From an uncultured Schwartzia sp. (lineage in GTDB: Bacteria; Bacillota; Negativicutes; Selenomonadales; Selenomonadaceae), in NCBI GenBank assembly GCA_905373705.1, contig CAJPUA010000091.1, positions 1-5,265 on the forward strand: a stretch of 5,265 nt of DNA, in the 5' to 3' direction. How positions within the stretch are numbered: position 1 is the first letter of the stretch; the number at the start of each line of letters is the position of its first letter. Positions 1-5,265 of the stretch are shown here, one piece after another. A model generated the notes under the pieces. That model had not been told where the DNA came from. It was given only the letters and a program-made list of their open reading frames with translations, and did no database searches. A program made the translations under genes and the position numbers.

Positions 1-278
1 GGATACACGCTGCCGGAAACAGCGAGACGATGGGCTCCATGCTGGTACTCTCAGGGCTCGCGGTTTATAATGGCTTTTCAACGACTTCGGTCAAGCTCAT
101 CATTATTTTTCTGTTCGTCTTTTTAGGCAACCCGATCGCGTCGCACATTCTCGCCAAAGCAGCTTACAAGACGGAGTTTCCTGTGTGGACGCGGAAAAAT
201 CCGGTGGGCGACACCCCGGAAGACGACGAAAAACTCGCGGAAAAGGAGGGCGAAGAAAATGCAGATCTACACCATTGA
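1..278 (+). CDS. mnhG: Na+/H+ antiporter subunit G (MnhG/MrpG), 5' partial
   Basis: This is the C-terminal part of the small membrane subunit G of Mrp-type cation/proton antiporters. Reading from base 3, the frame is open from the window edge and begins IHAAGNSETMGSMLVLSGL. This matches the family's conserved (L)HAAGK-x-DT-x-G segment that follows the first helix. The ATG at 30 is therefore internal and the true start lies upstream; roughly 35-40 residues are missing by comparison with the usual family layout. A hydrophobic helix (VKLIIIFLFVFLGNPIASHI) carries the family's typical NP-x-ASH motif. The protein then ends in a hydrophilic, acid-rich tail (GDTPEDDEKLAEKEGEENAD) likely on the cytoplasmic side. 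The 3' end overlaps the next gene by 20 bases, and that gene's ribosome binding site lies inside this one. Family identity is firm; its exact role in the complex is not settled even in studied systems. Confidence 0.92.
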   Translation, partial: IHAAGNSETMGSMLVLSGLAVYNGFSTTSVKLIIIFLFVFLGNPIASHILAKAAYKTEFPVWTRKNPVGDTPEDDEKLAEKEGEENADLHH

Positions 279-501
279 GGCGCTTCTTCTGCTCTTTCTG
301 ATTCTGATCACCATCTGTATCATCTATGAGCGCGATCTTTTGAGCGCCGTCATGATTTACGGCGCGTTCAGCTTTTGCGCCGTCCTGCTCTATCTCATGA
401 TGGGATCGCCGGACGTAGCCTTTACCGAAGTTGTCGTGGGCACGGTTTCGACTATCTTCTATGTGATTTCTCTGAAAAAAATCGACAGGTGGTGTAAATA
501 A
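259..501 (+). CDS. mbhD: MbhD-like antiporter subunit (DUF4040 domain)
   Basis: This 80-residue membrane protein corresponds to the MbhD/DUF4040 domain, which in classical Mrp antiporters is fused into the C-terminal half of MrpA and here is a free-standing subunit. Three hydrophobic segments are visible, at about residues 6-23, 28-48 and 55-71. The diagnostic stretch is SPDVAFTEVVVG (residues 50-61), matching the family's PDVA-x-TEA-x-VG. It holds an intramembrane Asp (D52) and Glu (E57) of the kind proposed to take part in ion transfer. The ATG at 259 is chosen because AAGGAGG lies at 243-249 with suitable spacing. The stop overlaps the next start by one base (TAATG at 499-503). Followed by an MbhE-like gene and mnhB, it reproduces the mbhD-mbhE-mbhF order of membrane-bound hydrogenase and related clusters. 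Function as part of the antiporter complex is inferred from family membership. Confidence 0.9.
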   Translation: MQIYTIEALLLLFLILITICIIYERDLLSAVMIYGAFSFCAVLLYLMMGSPDVAFTEVVVGTVSTIFYVISLKKIDRWCK

Positions 502-806
502 TGCGCGGTTTTGTCATCACGGTGCTGGCGCTTCTTACCGGATTATTCTGCAGCAGCGTCATCTTCCTGCCCCATATCGGCGATCCGCAAAGCGCCCCCA
601 ATCAGCATATAACGCCGGTTTATATCGCGCAAAGCGAGCTTGACACCGGCTCGCCGAATATCGTCACCGGAACGCTGGCCGATTACCGCGGTTTCGATAC
701 GATGTGGGAAACGACGGTCATGTTCCTGTCCGGCCTCACGGCGGCGCTGATTCTCAGTAAATCAACAATGGGCCGCCGCCCGGAAAAGGAGGACGATTAC
801 GAATGA
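501..806 (+). CDS. mbhE: MbhE-like antiporter subunit
   Basis: This 101-residue protein is related to MbhE and to the last domain of MrpA. It has an N-terminal hydrophobic helix (about 3-23), a polar loop (about 24-68) and a second helix (about 70-86), then a short charged tail ending EKEDDYE. The recognisable signature is NIVTGTLADYRGFDTMWETT (residues 53-72), corresponding to the family consensus N-x-VT-x-IL-x-DYR-x-x-DT-x-x-E; D61, R63, D66 and E70 are the charged residues that stand out. The loop before it is probably on the outer face of the membrane. The start ATG at 501 follows an AGGTGG site (487-492) and overlaps the previous stop by one base. The end overlaps mnhB by four bases (ATGA). 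It is expected to pack against the MbhD-like and MnhB subunits. Family assignment is from the motif; no independent function is claimed. Confidence 0.88.
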   Translation: MRGFVITVLALLTGLFCSSVIFLPHIGDPQSAPNQHITPVYIAQSELDTGSPNIVTGTLADYRGFDTMWETTVMFLSGLTAALILSKSTMGRRPEKEDDYE

Positions 807-1243
807 TGAAAGATCCTTTCGGCGGCGTTCTCCTCAATATCGCCTTTCGCCTGGCCGTGCCTTTCAGCTTAGTTTACGCCATATACGTTCTCATCCTTGG
901 CGAGACGTCGCCGGGCGGCGGCTTTCAAGCGGGCGTCGTACTCGCCTTCGGTATCATTCTCGCCCGGCTGATTTTAGGCGAGGATTCTAAAATCTTCAAC
1001 ATCCGGCTGAAAAACTCTTTGACGCTCGCCGGGATCGGCACGTTTATCTACACCTTTGCCGGCTGGCTCACGCTCTTTGGCGGCGGAAAATTTCTCGATT
1101 ATGGACATCTCCCCTTTCACCTGGAGGAAACGCACGAGCTGCACGCTCTCGGGATCCTGATGATTGAGATCGGCGTCACCGTCTGCGTCATGATGACCAT
1201 TTTGAACATCATGGATGTCGTAATGAAACGGAGTGATGATTGA
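803..1243 (+). CDS. mnhB: Na+/H+ antiporter subunit B (MnhB/MrpB)
   Basis: This 146-residue membrane protein has the MnhB domain over essentially its whole length. Four hydrophobic segments are visible at about residues 9-31, 40-58, 72-93 and 115-138. The hallmark SPGGGFQAG motif is at 36-44, just after the first helix, and a second family-typical stretch, ELHALGILMIEIGV, is at 112-125. In Mrp-type antiporters and in Mbh (where it is MbhF) this subunit sits beside the MbhD/MbhE-type elements in the part of the complex thought to carry Na+. The start could be ATG 803 or the adjacent ATG 806. 803 is preferred because it forms an ATGA overlap with the preceding stop, and AAGGAGG lies at 786-792. 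The end overlaps mnhC by one base (TGATG). Confidence 0.95.
   Translation: MMKDPFGGVLLNIAFRLAVPFSLVYAIYVLILGETSPGGGFQAGVVLAFGIILARLILGEDSKIFNIRLKNSLTLAGIGTFIYTFAGWLTLFGGGKFLDYGHLPFHLEETHELHALGILMIEIGVTVCVMMTILNIMDVVMKRSDD
1230..1233 (+). promoter_or_regulatory. Ribosome binding site deciding the mnhC start
   Basis: GGAG at 1230-1233 lies nine bases before ATG 1243. Although the same frame can be opened three bases earlier at TTG 1240, the ATG has better spacing. It also makes the one-base TGATG stop/start overlap seen elsewhere in this operon, so 1243 is preferred. Confidence 0.6.
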
Positions 1244-1617
1244 TGGACGCGCTGAACGAGTTTCTCGCCCGGCGGGGCATCTATACGCTGGTCATGATTC
1301 TTTTCTTTCTCGGCGTATACGGCATGGTTTTGGCAAAAAACTACATGAAGAAACTGATGGCGATGAACGTCATGCAGGTCGCGGTCATCTTCTTCTATCT
1401 CTGCTTCGCCCAGAAGGAAGGCGGTATGATACCCATTCTGGTACCGGGGAACGTCGATCCGGCAAGCTACATCAATCCGCTTCCCCACGCCCTCATGCTG
1501 ACCGCCATCGTCGTCAGTATGGGTACAACCGGCGTCGCCATCGCTCTTTTGATGCGGATTAAAGAATTTTACGGCTCGGTTGAGGAGCGGGAAGTGCTAA
1601 GGAGGGCCAGTAAATGA
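1243..1617 (+). CDS. mnhC: Na+/H+ antiporter subunit C (MnhC/MrpC, NuoK-like)
   Basis: This 124-residue membrane protein belongs to the MnhC/NuoK family. Three hydrophobic helices are visible at about residues 12-31, 37-55 and 84-105. The diagnostic stretch INPLPHALMLTAIVV (77-91), matching the family's DP-x-PQALvLTaIVI region, leads into the third helix, which continues MGTTGVAIALLMRI. A charged C-terminal tail (residues 107-124) follows. In complex I and Mrp complexes this subunit contributes to a proton or cation path between the large antiporter subunits and the rest of the membrane arm. The start ATG 1243 is used rather than TTG 1240. The last codons contain TAAGGAGG (1598-1605), an excellent ribosome binding site for mnhD, whose ATG overlaps this stop by four bases. 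The length is normal for MnhC. Confidence 0.95.
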   Translation: MDALNEFLARRGIYTLVMILFFLGVYGMVLAKNYMKKLMAMNVMQVAVIFFYLCFAQKEGGMIPILVPGNVDPASYINPLPHALMLTAIVVSMGTTGVAIALLMRIKEFYGSVEEREVLRRASK

Positions 1618-3113
1618 ATTTATGGACGCATAGTCCTGTGTTCATCGTTCTTCTGCCGCTATCGGCGTCACTTCTGTGCCTTGCCTTGAGCCGCCTTCAC
1701 CGCACCCTTGGCGCGTGGCTCGTACAACTTTCACTCTTTGGCGCATTTCTTTGCTCGCTTGACACGCTGCGGCAGGTTTTAGCGACAGGCAGCCAGAGCC
1801 TTCACTATTGGATGGGAAACTGGCAGCCGCCGATCGGCATCGAATTTGCCGTTGATCCTCTGAACGCCTCCGTTCTCACGATGATCACATTTATTGCGCT
1901 GGTCGTCAGCTTTTACAGTAAACCGTTCCTGGAAAACGAAGACTGGCTCCATTACGGCGGCTACTATACGCTGTACGGCCTGTTGACCGTCGGACTGTGC
2001 GGCATGACCGTGACCGGCGACGTATTCAATATGTACGTTTATCTTGAAATCATGTCATTATCCGGCTACGGGCTCATCGCCCTCGGCGGGAAAAAGTCCA
2101 TGCTGGCGGCATTTCGCTATTTACTTGTGGGTACGATCGCCGCGTCCTTTTATCTCATCGGAATCGGCTACCTATACGCCATGACCGGGTCCTTAAACAT
2201 GGCCGACATCGGCGTGCGCATTCAGCCCTTCGTCCACACGCCGCTGTTCGCGTTTACGGTGGCGTGCTTTCTCATCGCATTCGGCATTAAAATGGCTCTA
2301 TTCCCGCTGCATGGCTGGCAGCCCGACGCCTACACCTATTCCCATCCCGGCGCAGCGGGTCTCATCTCCGGCTGCATGAGCAAGGTTCCCGCTTACGCCA
2401 TGCTGCGCTATTTTTTCTATGTGTTCGGTCTAAGCGGTACGGTCATGGAAGCGCTGACGAACGCTCTCGGGATTATGGGAATCAGCGGGATCCTGATCGG
2501 TTCGGTGATGGCGCTGGCACAATATGATTTTCGCCGTATGCTTGCCTACTCGTCGATAGCGCAGCTCGGTTATATCGCCGTCGGCATGGCCATTGGCAAT
2601 ATCTACGGATTCATCGGCGCAGTGCTCCATCTCATCAACCACGCTTTTATGAAATGCTGCCTCTTCCTCATCGTTGGCGGCATCACCTACCGCTTCGGTG
2701 AAGTCAACCTGTATCGTCTGGGCGGTCTCAATAAAAAAATGCCGGTATCGAGCATCGCCGTCGTATTGGCCGTTCTTTCGATGGTCGGTATTCCGCCTAC
2801 CTGCGGCTTTTTCAGCAAATGGTACCTCATGCTGGGAGCCTATGAAGGCGGGCAGAATATCTATATCGCCGTTCTTGTCATCAGCTCGCTCTTGAACGCA
2901 ATCTATTATTTCCGTATCATCGAGCAAATGTTCATCCAGCGCGAAGCCTCGCTGACCGAGCTGCACGGTCCGGAAGGTCAGCTGGGAATGCCGCTCAGCA
3001 TGGTCATTCCTATCGGCATTACCGGGTTGGCGATCCTGCTTCTGGGCATTTACAGCAGCACGCTTGTCACCGACATCGTTAAAATTGGCTTGCCGGAGGT
3101 GTTTCTGAGATGA
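1614..3113 (+). CDS. mnhD: Na+/H+ antiporter subunit D (MnhD/MrpD, NuoM/N-like), intact
   Basis: This 499-residue polytopic protein is of the proton-conducting transporter family (Proton_antipo_M) shared with NuoL/M/N, with about 14 hydrophobic segments. The ion-transfer residues can be placed: the glutamate in VYLEIMSLSGYG (E145), the helix-7 lysine in IKMALFPLHGW (K226) with the following PLHGWQPDAY (231-240), the helix-8 lysine in CMSKVPAYAMLR (K257), a histidine/lysine pair in LINHAFMKCCL (H343, K347), and the helix-12 lysine in GIPPTCGFFSKW (K402). Length and motif order are normal for MnhD, and the helix-8 region (SHPGAAGLISGCMSK) is MrpD-like rather than MrpA-like. It should carry one of the complex's proton half-channels. 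ATG 1614 forms an ATGA overlap with mnhC, and the end overlaps the next large subunit gene by four bases. All residues expected for function are present. Confidence 0.96.
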   Translation: MNLWTHSPVFIVLLPLSASLLCLALSRLHRTLGAWLVQLSLFGAFLCSLDTLRQVLATGSQSLHYWMGNWQPPIGIEFAVDPLNASVLTMITFIALVVSFYSKPFLENEDWLHYGGYYTLYGLLTVGLCGMTVTGDVFNMYVYLEIMSLSGYGLIALGGKKSMLAAFRYLLVGTIAASFYLIGIGYLYAMTGSLNMADIGVRIQPFVHTPLFAFTVACFLIAFGIKMALFPLHGWQPDAYTYSHPGAAGLISGCMSKVPAYAMLRYFFYVFGLSGTVMEALTNALGIMGISGILIGSVMALAQYDFRRMLAYSSIAQLGYIAVGMAIGNIYGFIGAVLHLINHAFMKCCLFLIVGGITYRFGEVNLYRLGGLNKKMPVSSIAVVLAVLSMVGIPPTCGFFSKWYLMLGAYEGGQNIYIAVLVISSLLNAIYYFRIIEQMFIQREASLTELHGPEGQLGMPLSMVIPIGITGLAILLLGIYSSTLVTDIVKIGLPEVFLR

Positions 3114-4254
3114 CCGTGATCGACTCGCGCCCTTTTCTGGCCATAGGCATTCCGTTCCTCGCGGCGCTTTTAGTATCCGTCAGCCACAAACACCCCAATA
3201 TCCGCGAAATGTGGAGTACCGTCGCCTCGCTTCTTCTCCTCGGCACAATCCTTAGTATGGCGGGCGGCGTGCTGAACGGGACGTCTTACGAATATACCCT
3301 GCTCCCCCTGACCGACACGATCGGGCTCTCCATGCGCGTCGATCCGGCGGGACTGATTTTCGCTTCCCTCGCCTCTCTCCTCTGGGTGCCGATCAATTTT
3401 TACAGTATCGGTTACATGAGAAACAACCACGAAGATATGCAGACCGGCTATTTTGCCGCCTTCGCCCTCTGTATCGGAGCGACGATGGGACTCGCGATGG
3501 CTGCGAACCTTCTGACTTTCTTTGTTTTCTACGAAATTCTGACCCTTTCCAGTTATCCCCTCGTTCTCCATGAACGCGACGAGGAGGCGCTTTTGGCCTC
3601 CCGAAAATATCTCGCTTACACCCTCGTTTCCGGCCAGCTCTTTCTCGCCGGAACCGTCGGCGTGTACTGCATCGCGGGGACGATTGACTTTCGCATGGGG
3701 GGGATTTTGAGTCTTGACATGGCGCCCGCTTGGGTGCTTCAGCTCCTGTTTGTCCTGCTGATCATGGCGGGCAGTGTTAAGGCGGCGGTCATGCCGCTTC
3801 ATGGCTGGCTCCCCGCCGCCATGGTCGCGCCGACGCCGGTCAGCGCACTTTTGCACGCTGTGGCCGTCGTCAAAACAGGAGCCTTCGCGGTGCTGCGGAT
3901 CCTCGGCTTCGTTTTCGGGCCGAAGCTCCTCTCCCAACTCGGCATGGCCGATCTTCTGGCATGGGCGGCGGTCATCACTATCCTCGTCAGCTCTTTCATC
4001 GCTTTGAAACAGGATAACCTCAAACGGCGGTTGGCGTTTTCCACGATCGGTCAGCTCAGCTACATCGTGCTGGGCGGGGCTCTCCTCACACCGCTGGCCT
4101 TTAAGGGCGCGTACCTGCACCTCGTCGCCCACGCCATCATGAAAATCACGCTGTTTATGTGTGCAGGCTGTATTATCGTGCGCACGCACCTCCACGACAT
4201 CAGCGAGATGAACGGCATCGGCCGCCGTATGCCGATCACGATGGGCTGTTTCGC

Positions 4255-4268
4255 CATCGCTTCACTAC
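4255..4268 (+). other. Deletion/frameshift junction in the second antiporter subunit gene
   Basis: The coding match leaves one frame after the codons for ...FAIAS (last family-like codon near 4262-4264) and continues in the +1-shifted frame from about 4263 (HYVAVW...). Aligning by eye with the intact mnhD next door, the two sides are separated by about 27 residues that are not encoded here. The frame change requires a missing length of 3n+2 bases; about 80 fits. The exact breakpoint is ambiguous by a few bases, and no long repeat is visible at it. Confidence 0.75.
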
Positions 4269-4515
4269 GTCGCCGTCTGGGCGGCCTCCGCCATCCTCGC
4301 CATGGCGTATCTGATGCCCGTCGTCCGCATGGCATTCTTTAAACCGGAGCCGGTCAACGACCCGCGGCGCTATGGCTCAATTAGTTACTGCATGCTGATA
4401 CCGATCTGCTTTACGACGATTTTAGCCATAGTTCTAGGCATTGATCCGGAGATATTCCCGCCGGATTTCTACGAGCTGGCGAAGATGGCGTCAACCGGCA
4501 TCACGAGCGACTGGT

Positions 4516-4523
4516 GGGGGTGG
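4516..4523 (+). promoter_or_regulatory. G-rich ribosome-binding-like site for the small membrane protein
   Basis: A run of G ending at 4520, followed by TGG, precedes ATG 4529 by about eight bases. It is a poorer match to AGGAGG than the sites of neighbouring genes, so this start may depend largely on coupling to translation of the preceding gene. GTG 4514 is in the same frame, but ATG 4529 gives the ATGA overlap typical of this operon and is preferred. Confidence 0.4.
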
Positions 4524-4528
4524 CTGGA

Positions 4529-4792
4529 ATGATTGATCTGATAAATCAGCGGCGGCGCCGCTTACAGGCGATTTTTCTCGCGCTTATTTTAGGTCTCGCC
4601 GCCTTTGCTGTCGCTTTTGCGACCGGTACTTACGAAAGCGAGGGGGGAAATCTCCTCGAACGCCCGGGCGGCATGATTCTCTTCGCTTTTATCGGCTGCT
4701 GGGTGCTCATCCTCTTGGCCAAGCTGATTTTGACGCCGCTCCTTCAGCGCGATGAGGATTATTATGCAGAAGGAAGTGACGACGATGTTTGA
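4529..4792 (+). CDS. Small two-helix membrane protein of unrecognised family, antiporter operon
   Basis: I do not recognise a named family. The 87-residue product starts with a strongly basic segment (NQRRRRLQ, residues 6-13), followed by a hydrophobic helix at about 14-31. A short polar loop contains TYESEGGNLLERPGG (34-48), a second helix lies at about 49-70, and the tail is very acidic (RDEDYYAEGSDDDV, 74-87). The positive-inside rule suggests both ends face the cytoplasm, with the loop outside. It is embedded between two large MnhD-like subunit genes, with a four-base overlap upstream and an eight-base overlap downstream, so it is almost certainly a real gene translated with the complex. 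The likely role is a small accessory or assembly subunit of the antiporter, inferred from position only. ATG 4529 is chosen over the in-frame GTG 4514. Confidence 0.78.
   Translation: MIDLINQRRRRLQAIFLALILGLAAFAVAFATGTYESEGGNLLERPGGMILFAFIGCWVLILLAKLILTPLLQRDEDYYAEGSDDDV
4770..4776 (+). promoter_or_regulatory. Ribosome binding site deciding the start of the third MnhD-like subunit
   Basis: AAGGAAG at 4770-4776 lies eight bases before ATG 4785. An earlier in-frame ATG at 4764 has no comparable site and would add only a polar MQKEVTT leader, so 4785 is the better start. Confidence 0.6.
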
Positions 4793-5265
4793 AAACTTCC
4801 ACCCGGGGCTTATTTTCATCATTATCGGCCTGTTTGCCGCTCTGTGCGATGCGAAACCGCGCCGCATGATTTTAGCATGCTGCCCGGTTCTTGCCCTCGT
4901 CAGCATGTTCAATATCCGCCTGGGGACGGATCTTTCCTTCCGCTTTCTCTACGATTTTACCCTGCATTACCTTTTTGTCGATCCTCTGAGTTTTATTTTT
5001 GGCCTAACCTTTTGTATTCTCGGCATCATCGGCGGAATATACAGCTGTCATAACAAAAGCCCTTTAGAAGCGCTCTGCTCTATGACTTACGTCGGCTCCT
5101 CCATCGGTGTCGTTCTAGCGCACGACTGGATCACGTTCCTGTGCTTCTGGGAGCTGGAAGCCGTCGCCTCGGTCTTTCTCATCTGGAACGATCCCCGGCC
5201 TGGCAGCCGAAGCGCCGGTATCCGCTACATCCTTATTCACACGCTGAGCGGCAACTGCGTTCTTT
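4785..5265 (+). CDS. mnhD: Third MnhD-like (NuoL/M/N-type) antiporter subunit, 3' partial
   Basis: The frame is open from ATG 4785 (MFENFHPGLIFIIIGLF) to the window edge, giving 160 complete codons of what should be a roughly 450-600 residue polytopic protein. Visible features are an N-terminal helix (about 7-21), a second at about 27-42, the segment LHYLFVDPLSFIFGLTF (60-76) matching the conserved 'D-x-L-S' region before helix 3, and the helix-5 glutamate in FLCFWELEAVASVFLIW (E123). The last is followed by RSAGIRYILIHTLSG, corresponding to the conserved region leading into helix 6. This places it in the proton-conducting transporter family, as a version diverged from both other large subunits in the window. 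The lysine-bearing helices 7, 8 and 12 lie beyond the edge, so activity cannot be judged. It overlaps the small membrane protein gene by eight bases. Confidence 0.88.
   Translation, partial: MFENFHPGLIFIIIGLFAALCDAKPRRMILACCPVLALVSMFNIRLGTDLSFRFLYDFTLHYLFVDPLSFIFGLTFCILGIIGGIYSCHNKSPLEALCSMTYVGSSIGVVLAHDWITFLCFWELEAVASVFLIWNDPRPGSRSAGIRYILIHTLSGNCVL

Larger units (their letters stand above)
3110..4532 (+). pseudogene. Second MnhD/MrpA-N-like antiporter subunit, disrupted by an internal deletion and frameshift
   Basis: This is a second large proton-conducting subunit of the NuoL/M/N family, starting at ATG 3110 with GGAGGT at 3095-3100. Intact family features cover residues 1 to about 385: the glutamate in FFVFYEILTLSSYP (E142), K224 in SVKAAVMPLHGWLP, the NuoL/MrpA-like APTPVSALLHAVAVVKTG with K255, and LVAHAIMKITL (H341, K345). 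After MGCFAIAS the frame becomes an unrelated Arg-rich tail and stops at 4340-4342. The family sequence resumes in another frame at 4263 (HYVAVWAASAILAMAYLM, then VVRMAFFK) and runs to TGA 4530-4532. The GIPP...GFxSKW segment, present in the neighbouring mnhD, is absent in every forward frame, so about 27 residues (near 80 bases) are missing, including the helix-12 lysine. Without this loss the protein would be about 500 residues, normal for the family. Either the gene is inactive or the sequence is misassembled here. Confidence 0.85.

Noticed and set aside
1233..1562. Plus-strand frame starting at GTG 1233, overlapping mnhC
   Set aside because: It is the out-of-frame shadow of mnhC, with an Arg/His-rich product and no family features. 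mnhC in the other frame has full MnhC motifs.
2430..2966. Minus-strand open frame of 178 codons opposite mnhD
   Set aside because: Same composition artefact, lying opposite strongly conserved mnhD motifs and without a convincing ribosome site.
3170..4195. Long minus-strand open frame of 341 codons opposite the second antiporter subunit
   Set aside because: Its product is rich in His, Arg, Gln, Glu and Asp with no membrane segment or recognisable motif, as expected for the antisense of a GC-rich hydrophobic gene. The plus strand here has clear family motifs.
4255..4345. Programmed ribosomal frameshift in the second antiporter subunit
   Set aside because: No slippery heptamer is evident at the junction, and a frameshift alone would not restore the missing GIPP...SKW segment, so a deletion explains the data better.
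4844..5053. Plus-strand 69-codon frame near the right edge
   Set aside because: It lies in a different frame inside the third MnhD-like gene, which starts at 4785, stays open to the edge and has the conserved helix-5 glutamate.
1..5265. Possible complex I (nuo) operon
   Set aside because: NuoL/M/N- and NuoK-like proteins are present, but MnhG, MnhB, MbhD-like and MbhE-like subunits are specific to Mrp/Mbh-type assemblies, and no Nuo-specific peripheral subunit is visible.
1..5265. RNA genes, CRISPR arrays, insertion sequences, internal terminators or promoters
   Set aside because: Reading both strands showed no tRNA-like fold, no regularly spaced repeats, no inverted terminal repeats and no hairpin plus T-run. 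The whole window is occupied by overlapping coding sequence.

Overview
The window is a 5.3 kb interior slice of one plus-strand operon encoding a multisubunit cation/proton antiporter of the Mrp/Mnh type. The subunit layout is the 'split' form known from the membrane arms of archaeal-type Mbh/Mbx complexes and from Mrp-like clusters of anaerobic bacteria. The organism cannot be named from sequence alone. Strong AGGAGG-type ribosome binding sites, moderately high GC and the split mbhD/mbhE arrangement suggest an anaerobic bacterium, perhaps a Negativicute-like Firmicute or a Desulfobacterota-type lineage. This placement is low-confidence inference.

Layout from left to right: the 3' part of mnhG (start outside the window); an MbhD-like DUF4040 subunit; an MbhE-like subunit; mnhB; mnhC (NuoK-like); a full-length mnhD (NuoM/NuoN-like, 499 residues); a second large NuoL/M/N-like subunit that is broken near its C-terminal third; a small two-helix membrane protein of unrecognised family; and the 5' part of a third large MnhD-like subunit running off the right edge. 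The third subunit has no stop in the window and is translated here from position 4785. Upstream mnhE and mnhF would be expected just outside the left edge, but this cannot be seen.

Every gene overlaps the next by 1 to 20 bases, so there is no intergenic DNA and no internal promoter or terminator was seen. The products should assemble as one membrane complex. The large subunits carry the transmembrane Glu/Lys ion-transfer residues, MnhC and the MbhD/MbhE/MnhB group make the second ion-transfer path, and MnhG is a small accessory subunit. No hydrogenase, ferredoxin-oxidising or other redox module lies in the window, so whether this is a free antiporter or part of a redox complex is open.

The main anomaly is in the second large subunit. 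At about 4255-4268 the reading frame shifts, and the conserved G-[IL]-P-P...GF-x-S-K-W segment that should lie there is absent from all three forward frames. This points to a deletion of roughly 80 bases rather than a single-base slip. It is either a real lesion that removes a key lysine or an assembly error.
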